A stretch of 64,000 nt of DNA, from assembly GCF_001610875.1 (NCBI RefSeq), contig NZ_CP011272.1:5003988-5067987 (forward strand). Direction: 5' to 3'. The first letter of the stretch is position 1. Every line of letters starts with the position of its first letter. The stretch is from Pirellula sp. SH-Sr6A. GTDB taxonomy: Bacteria > Planctomycetota > Planctomycetia > Pirellulales > Pirellulaceae. The notes under the pieces were generated by a model that was not told where the DNA came from, ran no database searches, and saw only the letters and a program-made list of their open reading frames with translations. Shown in pieces: positions 27,675 to 36,120 of this stretch. Made by a program: the position numbers and the translations under genes.

Positions 27675-28877
27675 ATGAATCGTTTAGATCGCACCAATCA
27701 CTTCCAAGTACTCATCTTGGGTGGCGGGACAGCCGGGATTACAGTAGCCGCCCAATTGCAGCGAAAGCGCCCCAAGGTGCAGATCGGAATTGTTGAGCCA
27801 TCGACAAAGCATTATTACCAACCTCTATGGACCCTCTCCGGGGCCGGAGTCTTTCCTAAGGAGCAGAGCGAACGCGACGAATCAGCCTTTATCCCTCGGG
27901 ACGCGACCTGGGTCCGCGAATCGGTCCAAGATATCCTGCCGGGTGAAAATGCCATCTTCACTCGTGAGGGGACACGTATCACCTACGATTTTCTCATCGT
28001 TGCCCTGGGGATCCAAATCGACTGGGACTTGATCCCTGGCCTGCGTCAAGGTCTCGGGAGTCAGCAGATTTGTAGCAATTACTCGTATCAACACGTCGAT
28101 TACACTTGGGAGTGCATCAGGGGCTTTAGCGGTGGAAACGCACTTTTCACCATGCCAAACACCGCTGTGAAATGCGGAGGTGCTCCCCAAAAAATCATGT
28201 ATCTCGCAGACGATGCCATGAGAAAACGCGGAGTAAGGGCCAAAGCCAATATCATCTACGCAACGGCCCAGCCATTTCTGTTCGCGATCGAAAAATACCG
28301 CACGACCCTTGAACAAGTCGTTGCACGCAAGAAGATCGACGTTCGATTGCGACACAATCTTCGCGCCATCGATCCAGAGAAAAAGACCGTGGAACTCGAT
28401 CGAATCGATATCGGGGACACCGTTACTCTCCCCTTCGACCTGCTTCACGTTACCCCGCCGATGAGCTCACCCGACGTCATCAAAGCGAGCCCCTTAGCCA
28501 ATGCGAGCGGTTGGGTGGAAGTCGATCCGTTTACGCTTCAGTCGCCGAAATTTCCGAATGTGTTCGGAGTAGGAGACTGCAGCGGACTCCCAACTTCTAA
28601 AACCGGGGCCGCCATTCGCAAGCAAGCCCCCGTGGTGGTCGCGAATTTGATCTCAGCCCTCGAGTCCAAGCCTCTGGAAGCAAAGTACGATGGATACACT
28701 TCATGCCCCATCGTTACAGGATACGGAAGACTCGTCTTGGCGGAATTCGACTATGAAGGAACACCGCGAGAGACCTTCCCCATTGACCAATCCAAAGAGC
28801 GACTATCGATGTATTTGTTAAAGGCTTATGCGCTTCCCAAACTTTTTTGGCATGGGATGCTTCGCGGATTGGCGTAG
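27675..28877 (+). CDS. sqr: Sulfide:quinone oxidoreductase, type II (SQOR-like)
   Basis: 400-residue FAD enzyme that oxidises sulfide and passes electrons to quinone. The FAD-binding start is VLILGGGTAGITVAAQL. Redox cysteines are Cys167 (NTAVKCGGAPQKIMYL) and Cys344 (DGYTSCPIVTGYGR), the two positions of the human enzyme. The C-terminus (ETFPIDQSKERLSMYLLKAY and HGMLRG) is also close to human SQOR. No signal peptide; it attaches to the inner face of the membrane. It is the last gene of the operon, 31 bases after the exporter gene, and convergent with the next gene. Confidence 0.95.
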   Translation: MNRLDRTNHFQVLILGGGTAGITVAAQLQRKRPKVQIGIVEPSTKHYYQPLWTLSGAGVFPKEQSERDESAFIPRDATWVRESVQDILPGENAIFTREGTRITYDFLIVALGIQIDWDLIPGLRQGLGSQQICSNYSYQHVDYTWECIRGFSGGNALFTMPNTAVKCGGAPQKIMYLADDAMRKRGVRAKANIIYATAQPFLFAIEKYRTTLEQVVARKKIDVRLRHNLRAIDPEKKTVELDRIDIGDTVTLPFDLLHVTPPMSSPDVIKASPLANASGWVEVDPFTLQSPKFPNVFGVGDCSGLPTSKTGAAIRKQAPVVVANLISALESKPLEAKYDGYTSCPIVTGYGRLVLAEFDYEGTPRETFPIDQSKERLSMYLLKAYALPKLFWHGMLRGLA

Positions 28878-28894
28878 TCCGACCGGTCCGCCAA

Positions 28895-30193
28895 CTATTT
28901 CGAGACGCTCACGAGAACTCCGGCACACCGTCCCGCTGGAGTATGGGATAGCTTCACAAAGGAATTGACCGTGCGCGATTTGGGCTTTCCGCGAATGACA
29001 TCGATGGGGCAATTCGAATCGGTGCTGGTGTGATTGGTTGTCGGAGGAATGACTCCCTCTCCCATCCCTTTTAACGAAGAGATGCACTCAAGCAGCCCGG
29101 AGGCACTGATCGAGTCACCAAACGCTCCCTTGTAGGAAACAGCCGGCACACCCGGCAGGTGCGCTGCGATCCCCCGAGCCTCCGCTGCGTCGCCGATTTG
29201 GGTTCCGTTTGCCGATGCATTGATGTGGTCGATGTGCTCGGGACGCGCCCCAGAACTTTGAAGCAAAGCATGGAGGACAGCCATGGTAGCCCGCTCGACT
29301 CCCCCCCAACGGCCCGTCGGGGAGGGGCTAAACCTGCTTACCCCGGCTCGGATCGTTGCGAGGATGGGTGCATTGCGGGCGAGCGCGTGTCGACGTCGTT
29401 CAAGGACCATGCACGAGCTGGCTTCACCCGGGACCGTTCCGTCGCGAAGAGAATCAAAGGGTTTGCAAGCGGCTGCACCGTCAAGGTGCCTGCGTGAAAA
29501 GTCTTCTTCGTGGCGTTGAAGGAGACGAGAGGGATTGACGCGTGAAGCCGTCGAACCGACGAGCATCACATCCGCTTTATCTCGGCGAATCACGTTGATG
29601 GCTTCCAACATTGCCCCCAAACTGCTGGTCCCCTCGGTGGTCACGGTGTTGTTCGGACCGCGAGCGTCGAGCGCAATGCCGACATGGCAAGCCGCCATAT
29701 TGGGCAAAGACTTCAGCATCCAAAGGGGATACATGTTTTCCATCGCTTCGACGGACCATCGTTCGTGAGGCATGACTCCCTCAATGGCACAGCGCCGAAC
29801 GATCTCTTCGACGTCTTGAAGATCGCTCAAGATAATCTCGCCGGAGAACACGGTTCCGATGCGATCGGGTTCGACCGTACCAGACGAGATTCCCGCAGCA
29901 TGGCAGGCTTGCATGGCAGAACCAAATGCAAGCTGGATCTCGCGACACATCACTTTGATCGCCTTGCGCGGTTGCACATGCTGCTTAGGATCGAACCCTT
30001 CGATGGTGGCCCCTAACCAAAACGATCCATCGACCCCCTGAATGGGCTCGACCACCCGAACGGCCGAGAGGCCTTGAGCAAGCTTCTCAAAGTGCTCAGT
30101 TATGTCATGCCCCAGCGGGGAAAAGACTCCCATTCCGGTGATAACAACATCATCGCCCGACTCGGCATCTTCTTGATAAACCAGACTCGACAC
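28895..30193 (-). CDS. Ketosynthase (FabF-like) homologue lacking all catalytic residues
   Basis: 432 residues with the thiolase-fold ketosynthase pattern: DVVITGMGVFSPLGHDITEH at the N-terminus, PNMAACHVGIALDARGPNN, and KPFDSLRDGTVPGEASSCMV. Against FabF, the catalytic cysteine is Gly188 (TEGTS for TACTS), the first histidine is Ser327 (NASANGTQIGD) and the second is Asp360 (KGAFGDSISASG); only Lys355 remains. It therefore cannot do normal condensation and resembles a chain-length-factor-like partner. It lies 8 bases after cysE, and no active ketosynthase or carrier protein is nearby. Confidence 0.85.
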   Translation of the reverse strand: MSSLVYQEDAESGDDVVITGMGVFSPLGHDITEHFEKLAQGLSAVRVVEPIQGVDGSFWLGATIEGFDPKQHVQPRKAIKVMCREIQLAFGSAMQACHAAGISSGTVEPDRIGTVFSGEIILSDLQDVEEIVRRCAIEGVMPHERWSVEAMENMYPLWMLKSLPNMAACHVGIALDARGPNNTVTTEGTSSLGAMLEAINVIRRDKADVMLVGSTASRVNPSRLLQRHEEDFSRRHLDGAAACKPFDSLRDGTVPGEASSCMVLERRRHALARNAPILATIRAGVSRFSPSPTGRWGGVERATMAVLHALLQSSGARPEHIDHINASANGTQIGDAAEARGIAAHLPGVPAVSYKGAFGDSISASGLLECISSLKGMGEGVIPPTTNHTSTDSNCPIDVIRGKPKSRTVNSFVKLSHTPAGRCAGVLVSVSK

Positions 30194-30201
30194 AATAACT
30201 C

Positions 30202-31176
30202 CTAGATCTGGTAATTGAGCTCGGGCAAAACGTCCTCCGTGGTGCTGCGAATCCGAAGCTTAGGTTTTTCCAAAACCACTGTGGAATGGGGAGCGACACT
30301 GCTCGTGACCCAGACGCTCGATCCAATAACGCTATCATGGCCAACGGTTGTCCGACCTCCGAGGATCGTTGCATTGGCGTAAATGACGACACGATCTTCA
30401 ATGGTGGGGTGCCGTTTCGCACCTCGGACGAGCTGGCCATCTGCATCGGTGACAAAACTCAACGCCCCTAGCGTCACGCCTTGATAGATCTTAACTCGAT
30501 CTCCGATTTCACATGTTTCCCCGATGACCACGCCTGTTCCGTGATCGATGAAGAAATATTCGCCGATCTTCGCACCTGGATGGATGTCGATACCCGTTTG
30601 CTTGTGCGCCCATTCGGTCATCATTCTCGGGATGAACGGGACACCGAAGTGAACGAGTTCGTGCGCGATTCGGTAGATGGTGACTGCCTCCAAACCGGGG
30701 AAGCAGAAGATGATCTCGTCGCGATTGGTAACGCTCGGGTCCCCGTCGTACGCAGCTTCCACATCCTTGGCCAACATAGCTCGAAGAGCGGGAATGCGTT
30801 CCAGGAGTGCGATAGCAATGAGTTGTCCGCGAGCTTCGTAATCCTCTTTCGAGTCGCAGGGATTGGCGAGCTTCGATTTGCTCTCAACACGATCGGCATG
30901 GAGCAGGGCTCGAGCGATCTGCGTCGTGAGCCTGTCGTGCAACTTGTCGATCAAATCCCCCACGTGGTAACTCACGTTTCCAGCATGGAGCCCCTCTCGG
31001 CGGCGAAAGCCCGGGTAAAGAATGTCTTTGAGGTCCTCGAGGATCTCCAAGATGACTTCGTACTTGGGGAGAGGACAATGTCCCAAATGGTTGATTCGGT
31101 CGTGGGGCGTGTAGGTCCGGACAATCGCATCGGTCAGACGCGGCAATTGTTCTTTCAATCGAAAATCGGACGCCAT
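30202..31176 (-). CDS. cysE: Serine O-acetyltransferase (EpsC/SrpH type)
   Basis: Acetylates serine to O-acetylserine, the carbon skeleton for cysteine. 324 residues from the ATG at 31176; an ATG 78 bases upstream adds a proline-rich tail that is probably not translated. The N-terminal helical domain is followed by the left-handed beta-helix with [40 protein letters not shown] and [20 protein letters not shown]. The long N-terminal domain places it in the EpsC-type branch. It precedes the ketosynthase homologue by 8 bases. Confidence 0.92.
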   Translation of the reverse strand: MASDFRLKEQLPRLTDAIVRTYTPHDRINHLGHCPLPKYEVILEILEDLKDILYPGFRRREGLHAGNVSYHVGDLIDKLHDRLTTQIARALLHADRVESKSKLANPCDSKEDYEARGQLIAIALLERIPALRAMLAKDVEAAYDGDPSVTNRDEIIFCFPGLEAVTIYRIAHELVHFGVPFIPRMMTEWAHKQTGIDIHPGAKIGEYFFIDHGTGVVIGETCEIGDRVKIYQGVTLGALSFVTDADGQLVRGAKRHPTIEDRVVIYANATILGGRTTVGHDSVIGSSVWVTSSVAPHSTVVLEKPKLRIRSTTEDVLPELNYQI

Positions 31177-31340
31177 GATGGGAATCGCTAAGGTTGGGAA
31201 ACGAGAGCGTGGCGGAGGAGGACTCGATCGCCGTGCTCTGTTCATGTTCGGCACCGCGAAACAAGCGAAGTCAGTGTTTCCGTCAGAAGCCGAAGCGGCT
31301 GCCCATATTACCTAGCCATCCCATTTTAAGCAAACAGACT

Positions 31341-32504
31341 CTACCGGTAGGGGACGAGCCTCGAGGGGATGCGAATCGCAAGATGAATGAGTTTGAACAA
31401 CGAAAAAGAGGCGTTTCGAAGCAGCTGTCCGAGGATGCGAGAGGGCTGAGAACGCGCTTTTTGAATATCCTCGACGCCGTGAGGCCAGTCTTTGACCCGA
31501 TTGATCAGATCCTCCCGCCAGTGCCTGTCATGCGGGAACAAACTGATCCGTTTGAGCCATTCGGGCGGAATGCCTCGCTTTCCAAGGGTCGTGCCGCTCA
31601 GTGCTCCGACCAAGGCTGCGGCTGATGAGCATTCGCCTCCTAAGAGGACCGTTCGCTCGACGGCCAGTCGGAATCGATTCGGATGTCGCAGCCAAGCGTA
31701 AATCGCAATCAGCGCAATAGCGCGAAGGTCGCTCGGGATCCCTTCCCCCCAACCCATCCCCTTGGCGGCTCGGCCGACGCTCAACCCCTTTTTCCAAAAT
31801 CCTCGCAACCGCTCAAGGCCTTGTCTTAGTTCATTGTCTTCGGTCATTCCCTCCAGCTTCGCAAAAGCATCGATGGGGGAAAGGGGAGTCTCGCCCGGGT
31901 CCATCATCTGTGCGAGCTGCGTTGCATGGGCAATGAGCAAGCAAGCTTCTTCAGCCCTGCTGTCGCGCAGGGAAATGCGAGTGCTTTGTTCAATCCAAGG
32001 AAGAGCATGCTGAGAACCTTGGATCAACAGGCTGATCGAAACACTCCGAATCAGAGGATCGCCCGCCAATCCCTTCGGCATAGCGAGTCTATCGGTCAAA
32101 GCAAGAGCGGGACGCAGCGATCTCCCGAGCGTTCGAATGGGAAAGGAAATGCGATACCAACTCAATCGACGCTGCAGCTTGCGACCAAAGGCTCGGTAGT
32201 CTGCCCGGGATTCCAACATGGCTTGGATCGTCATCAACAAGCCATGTGTTCGCTCCGCTGGAACGCCAACACCAGGTTGAAACTGGAAACGGATTGGAGT
32301 TGCCCCGAAAATCTTGAGAGCTCGGCGGCGTGGCATTCGGTCACGGGGGATCGCCAACGCTTCACCTATTGCACATCCCAGAATCATCCCCTCGACCGAC
32401 TTTTCACGGCGGCTTGAGCTAGCCACCCACCGCCAGGAAACAGAAGTCTCCTGGGGCGACGAAGGGGCTTGGGAAATGGATGGTTCGGTAGGGCGCACTT
32501 GCAA
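31341..32504 (-). CDS. ADP-ribosylglycohydrolase-fold protein with degenerate metal site
   Basis: 387 residues. The family N-terminal motif is visible (GMILGCAIGEALAIP, residues 39-53), as is the C-terminal one (LLGGECSSAAALVGALSG, residues 287-304). In active members the first is followed by a TDDT segment and the second reads GGDTDT; here the first is AERTHG (83-88) and the second GGECSS, so the dimagnesium ligands are lost. Enzymatic removal of ADP-ribose is therefore unlikely. The start is uncertain because the first about 35 residues are not conserved-looking. Confidence 0.65.
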   Translation of the reverse strand: MQVRPTEPSISQAPSSPQETSVSWRWVASSSRREKSVEGMILGCAIGEALAIPRDRMPRRRALKIFGATPIRFQFQPGVGVPAERTHGLLMTIQAMLESRADYRAFGRKLQRRLSWYRISFPIRTLGRSLRPALALTDRLAMPKGLAGDPLIRSVSISLLIQGSQHALPWIEQSTRISLRDSRAEEACLLIAHATQLAQMMDPGETPLSPIDAFAKLEGMTEDNELRQGLERLRGFWKKGLSVGRAAKGMGWGEGIPSDLRAIALIAIYAWLRHPNRFRLAVERTVLLGGECSSAAALVGALSGTTLGKRGIPPEWLKRISLFPHDRHWREDLINRVKDWPHGVEDIQKARSQPSRILGQLLRNASFSLFKLIHLAIRIPSRLVPYR

Positions 32505-32715
32505 AATTCAATCCTGGCTAACCTTAAGGAAGCTTGTCCCAAACGGTCGATCGACTCAAAGTTAGAACACACTGAGTCAGGAGGAAAGCCTCGGAAGAAC
32601 TTCCTCTATTAGTTCGACAATGTTTCTCGGACGATTCGTTACAATTAAAATAATCGACTGGGTCGAGCCCGTTCCCTACCCAGAATATCTTTCTTCTCCA
32701 ATCAAGGGCAATCCG

Positions 32716-33411
32716 ATGGCGAACTCCAGACGTCTTTTCCTCCGAGCAGCATCCGGTAGCGGATTGCTGGGAATCCTTTCTGCACGGAATGGTTGGGGAC
32801 ACGATCGTGTTTCGACACCTAGCCAAACGAAGGGTCCCTTCTACCCGATCCCCGAAATCGAAAAACAACCCTTTTTCGATTTCGACCTCACACGCCGGGA
32901 TGACAAGTCTCCGGTAGCCGATGGCGAGATCATCGCAATCGGCGGAAAAGTTGTCAGCCACTCCGAACGCCCTCTCTCGAAAACCATCGTCGAGGTGTGG
33001 CAAGCGTGCAAGACGGGACGCTACAACCACCCACAGGATAGCAACGATCGCCCGATGGACCCTAACTTCCAGTACTGGGGAAGATTGGTGACCGGGGACG
33101 ACGGGGCCTTTCGATTCAAAACCATTCTACCGGGCAAATATCCAGGCAGAACCCCGCATATTCACTTCCGAGTCGTTTCTCCCGATCGCCCGGAACTGAT
33201 CACCCAACTCTACTTTGGGCAATTCGAGGAATGGAATCGCAAAGACGGGATCTACATGTCGCTCAACGTCGCACAACGGGATGCCGTCACGGCACACCTT
33301 GAGAAAAAGCCGGTCGACCCAACTAAAAAAGAGGGCGAGCAACTACTCACCGGAGACTTTACGATCGTTCTCGGGCCTCTGAGCGATTCCAAATCGACCC
33401 AACCCATGTGA
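32716..33411 (+). CDS. Intradiol ring-cleavage dioxygenase (protocatechuate 3,4-dioxygenase-like), Tat-exported
   Basis: 231 residues from the ATG at 32716 (AAGGG upstream), giving a twin-arginine-type signal, SRRLFLRAASGSGLLGIL. The domain begins TKGPFYPIPEIEKQPFFDFD. Candidate iron(III) ligands are Tyr103 (GRYNHPQ), Tyr142 (PGKYPGRTPHIHF), His148 and His150. Family members open catechol-type rings between the hydroxyls. No other aromatic-degradation gene is near. It is followed by a strong bidirectional terminator. Confidence 0.87.
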   Translation: MANSRRLFLRAASGSGLLGILSARNGWGHDRVSTPSQTKGPFYPIPEIEKQPFFDFDLTRRDDKSPVADGEIIAIGGKVVSHSERPLSKTIVEVWQACKTGRYNHPQDSNDRPMDPNFQYWGRLVTGDDGAFRFKTILPGKYPGRTPHIHFRVVSPDRPELITQLYFGQFEEWNRKDGIYMSLNVAQRDAVTAHLEKKPVDPTKKEGEQLLTGDFTIVLGPLSDSKSTQPM

Positions 33412-33449
33412 TGATTTCGCACTCTGCGGAATCCACTTCGCATCATCGC

Positions 33450-33492
33450 AAAACAATCGAGCGTGCCGCTCCGGCACGCTCGATTGTTTTTT
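33450..33492. terminator. Bidirectional rho-independent terminator
   Basis: A perfect 15-bp stem (caatcgagcgtgccg, 33454-33468, and its complement at 33472-33486) with a 3-base loop, preceded by four A and followed by six T. It therefore works on both strands: after the dioxygenase gene (ends 33411, plus) and after the Gfo/Idh gene (ends 33512, minus). Confidence 0.93.
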
Positions 33493-33511
33493 GAAACGAC
33501 CCCAAGAGTGT

Positions 33512-34897
33512 CTAGCTTTGATACTCTTGATCCGTGACGATCCCAGGCTGCGGAACGGGGTATAAGCCGTTCGCGAGTGGCTGCAAGGGAGCTGGGCTAT
33601 CGAACGTCAGTTTCTCGATTCCCGGTGCAAACTCGTGCTTGCAATTGAGCATATCGTCGTACGTGATCTCTTGCCCGGTGTGAGCTGCCATACGTCCCAT
33701 GCTGGTGACCACCGACGCTTGAACACCGCGCTCGACTTCGTTGTACGGTTCGTTGTCGCGAATGGCGGCGACCAAGTGGTCCCACTCCAGTTGGTATGGG
33801 CTCTTCTCGGGCTGAGGGAACTCCCAAACCAACTCGCTTCGTTTGCCAATATTCTGTCCGCTGTAAATGCGGCACTTGGCCGGGGTATGAGCTGCGGTGG
33901 AAATCACCGCGGAGCCTTTGGTCCCGTGCGCATAGCTGGCGAACTCATTCTTGCATCCAGGAATCGTCCGGCCGTTCAGAAGGAGTTTGGTGCCGTCCGC
34001 GAACGTGTACTCAACCGAATAGGTGTCAAAGTTTTGGTCGACGTCGTCGTTGCGATAATGACGACCACCCGAGGCTGCAGCTTTGACAGGCCAAGCATCC
34101 TTCATCCAGCAGCACTCGTCGATGTTGTGGATCAAGAAATCGCTGTAGGCTCCACCGCTGGCCCAGAGAAAGCCGTGAAAGCGATTGATCTGGTAAAGCA
34201 ACTCGCTCATCCCTTCCGGCTTCTTCGTCGTCGCTGCCGAACCCGTGGGTCCTGCCATTCGGTAGGCCCGCATCATGAGGATATCACCGATTTGGCCGTC
34301 CTGAATCCGCCTGTAGAGCTCGCGCCGTGCGTCGCAATGACGGCACATCAGACCGATCCCCACCTTGAGGTTCTTCTCAATGGACTTCTTGGCGAGTTCA
34401 AGCATCTTCACACTGGAAGGACCGTCGACCGTGACGGGTTTCTCCATGAAGACATTGACCCCCTTCGAAATTGCATACTCAAACTGCACCCAACGAAAAG
34501 CCGGTGGGGTTGCCATGATGGCGATATCACCCGGGCGAAGGCAATCGATCGCTTTCTTGTAGCCTTCGAAGTCAATGAACTTCTGATCGTCCGGCACCTT
34601 CACTTTGTCTTGGAATTGCTTGTTCAAACTCTCATAACATTGCTTCAGCTTGTAGTCGAAGACATCCGCCATCGCGACCAACTCGATCGGTCCATTGTCG
34701 ACCGACAACGCATTCGCTGCGGCGCCCGATCCTCGGCCTCCACACCCGATCAATGCAACGCGGATGGTGTTGTCTTCGCCAGCATGCACGCTACGAGCGA
34801 AACTCGACGCGGCCACGCTCGTTGTCGCGGCCACCGCTGTCGAGGTCTTCATAAATGTCCTGCGAGTCGAATTGGGAGAATCAGGGGAGAGGGTCAT
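33512..34897 (-). CDS. Gfo/Idh/MocA family oxidoreductase, Tat-exported
   Basis: 461 residues from the ATG at 34897, giving a Tat signal (STRRTFMKTSTAVAATTSVA ending in SVHAGE). The Rossmann motif follows: RVALIGCGGRGSGAA. The substrate domain carries the EKPVTVDGPSSVKMLELAKK motif with the conserved EKP lysine. These enzymes oxidise or reduce sugars with bound NAD. It is the last gene of a run with a SUMF1-like and a double DUF1080 protein, which suits a 3-keto-sugar pathway in the periplasm; this is inference. Confidence 0.9.
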   Translation of the reverse strand: MTLSPDSPNSTRRTFMKTSTAVAATTSVAASSFARSVHAGEDNTIRVALIGCGGRGSGAAANALSVDNGPIELVAMADVFDYKLKQCYESLNKQFQDKVKVPDDQKFIDFEGYKKAIDCLRPGDIAIMATPPAFRWVQFEYAISKGVNVFMEKPVTVDGPSSVKMLELAKKSIEKNLKVGIGLMCRHCDARRELYRRIQDGQIGDILMMRAYRMAGPTGSAATTKKPEGMSELLYQINRFHGFLWASGGAYSDFLIHNIDECCWMKDAWPVKAAASGGRHYRNDDVDQNFDTYSVEYTFADGTKLLLNGRTIPGCKNEFASYAHGTKGSAVISTAAHTPAKCRIYSGQNIGKRSELVWEFPQPEKSPYQLEWDHLVAAIRDNEPYNEVERGVQASVVTSMGRMAAHTGQEITYDDMLNCKHEFAPGIEKLTFDSPAPLQPLANGLYPVPQPGIVTDQEYQS

Positions 34898-34974
34898 CGG
34901 TGCACCGGATTGTTTAAAAGTGAGGTGGGTTATTGGGAAGGTACGAGAGTGGGTAGGTGGAAATGAGGTGACTT

Positions 34975-36042
34975 CTACCGCTCGAGCGGCACAGGTCTTT
35001 CTTTTAGGATCGGTTCGGAATACTCCCACAACTTTTCCTTTTCTTCAGCGGTCGGCTCTTCCAGTGGACGGACCACTCGAAACCCGACATGGAGCGCGTC
35101 GGTGAGATACCAAATACTCACAGGAACCTGGGGGTCCTGGGCAATCCAATCCTCGGTCGATCCCTCTTTGGCTGCGCTGCGGCAATCGGCGGCCGATTTG
35201 TCCCATCCCCCACCACGGACGACGCGGGGATACAAAACCATCGGGACCAGCAAAGGATTCTTCTTACGTAGTTTGTCCAGTAAAAAGCCCTCGGGTTGGT
35301 GCTCGTCGAGCACCCACTCCGCGACATTGCCGTGCATGTCGTACAATCCCCAGGGATTGGGCTTCTTTCGACCGACTTTCTGGTACTTTTCTTCCGAGTT
35401 GTCTTCGAACCAAGCGTACTCCTCCAGCAATGCGGGATCGTCGCCAAACGAATAAGCAGATGTCGTTCCTGCTCGGCACGCGTACTCCCACTCCGCTTCG
35501 GTCGGGAGACGGTAATAGCGACCTGTCTTCGCCGTAAGCCATTTGCAAAAAGTTCTCGCGGCATGCTGTGTCATGCAAATCGCCGGGTACCCTTTGAGAC
35601 CCATGCCAAACGACATGTCGCAATACGGTTTGGTGGGCTGGCTCTTTTGATAGGTATCCGCCAGCTTGTCGCGCGTCGTTTCTTGGAGTTGATTCACTTC
35701 GCGGGCAAAAACGTCCAAGTCCGACATCCAGACGTCGTACACATCCCAAGTGATTTCGTATTTGCCCATCCAAAATGGAGAGATTTCTACCTCGTGAACC
35801 GGACCTTCGTCCGCGCGGCGGCCAGGCTCCGTTTCGGGGCTCCCCATTTGGAATTTGCCCCCTGGAATAGGGAGCAATTCGAGCGACGCATTGGTGTGCT
35901 CAATCAACTCCTTATACGGCTTCATGCTCGCCGCATCGGTCGCTTGCGCATCCTTCACCGGCAGAACCTTGCCCGGTTCCTCCGCCCATGCGATGGCCGT
36001 CAACAAAACTCCGAACGACCCAACCCAGAAAAGCTTCTTCAT
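34975..36042 (-). CDS. SUMF1/FGE-like secreted protein
   Basis: 355 residues with a signal peptide (MKKLFWVGSFGVLLTAIAWA). The formylglycine-generating-enzyme fold is clear: IPGGKFQMGSPETEPGRRAD, FWMGKYEITWDVYD, RLPTEAEWEYACRAGTTSAY, DMHGNVAEWVLDE and VVRGGGWDKSAADCRSAAK. Only the second of the two copper-binding cysteines of true FGE (the Cys in AADCRSA) is in place, so sulfatase activation is doubtful; most bacterial members of this kind have other roles. It lies between DUF1080 and Gfo/Idh genes with gaps of about 78 bases. Confidence 0.85.
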   Translation of the reverse strand: MKKLFWVGSFGVLLTAIAWAEEPGKVLPVKDAQATDAASMKPYKELIEHTNASLELLPIPGGKFQMGSPETEPGRRADEGPVHEVEISPFWMGKYEITWDVYDVWMSDLDVFAREVNQLQETTRDKLADTYQKSQPTKPYCDMSFGMGLKGYPAICMTQHAARTFCKWLTAKTGRYYRLPTEAEWEYACRAGTTSAYSFGDDPALLEEYAWFEDNSEEKYQKVGRKKPNPWGLYDMHGNVAEWVLDEHQPEGFLLDKLRKKNPLLVPMVLYPRVVRGGGWDKSAADCRSAAKEGSTEDWIAQDPQVPVSIWYLTDALHVGFRVVRPLEEPTAEEKEKLWEYSEPILKERPVPLER

Positions 36043-36120
36043 TCCTTCAACTCATCGATAGTGAAATCGTTGCACCGAAGCAGGCTATCCCACTCCGGTG
36101 CAACGCCATGTCCAGAAAGA

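Noticed and set aside
33635-34966. A 443-codon open frame on the plus strand opposite the Gfo/Idh gene.
   Set aside because: It mirrors a clearly recognised gene on the other strand and shows no family motif; such frames arise from codon bias in GC-rich DNA.
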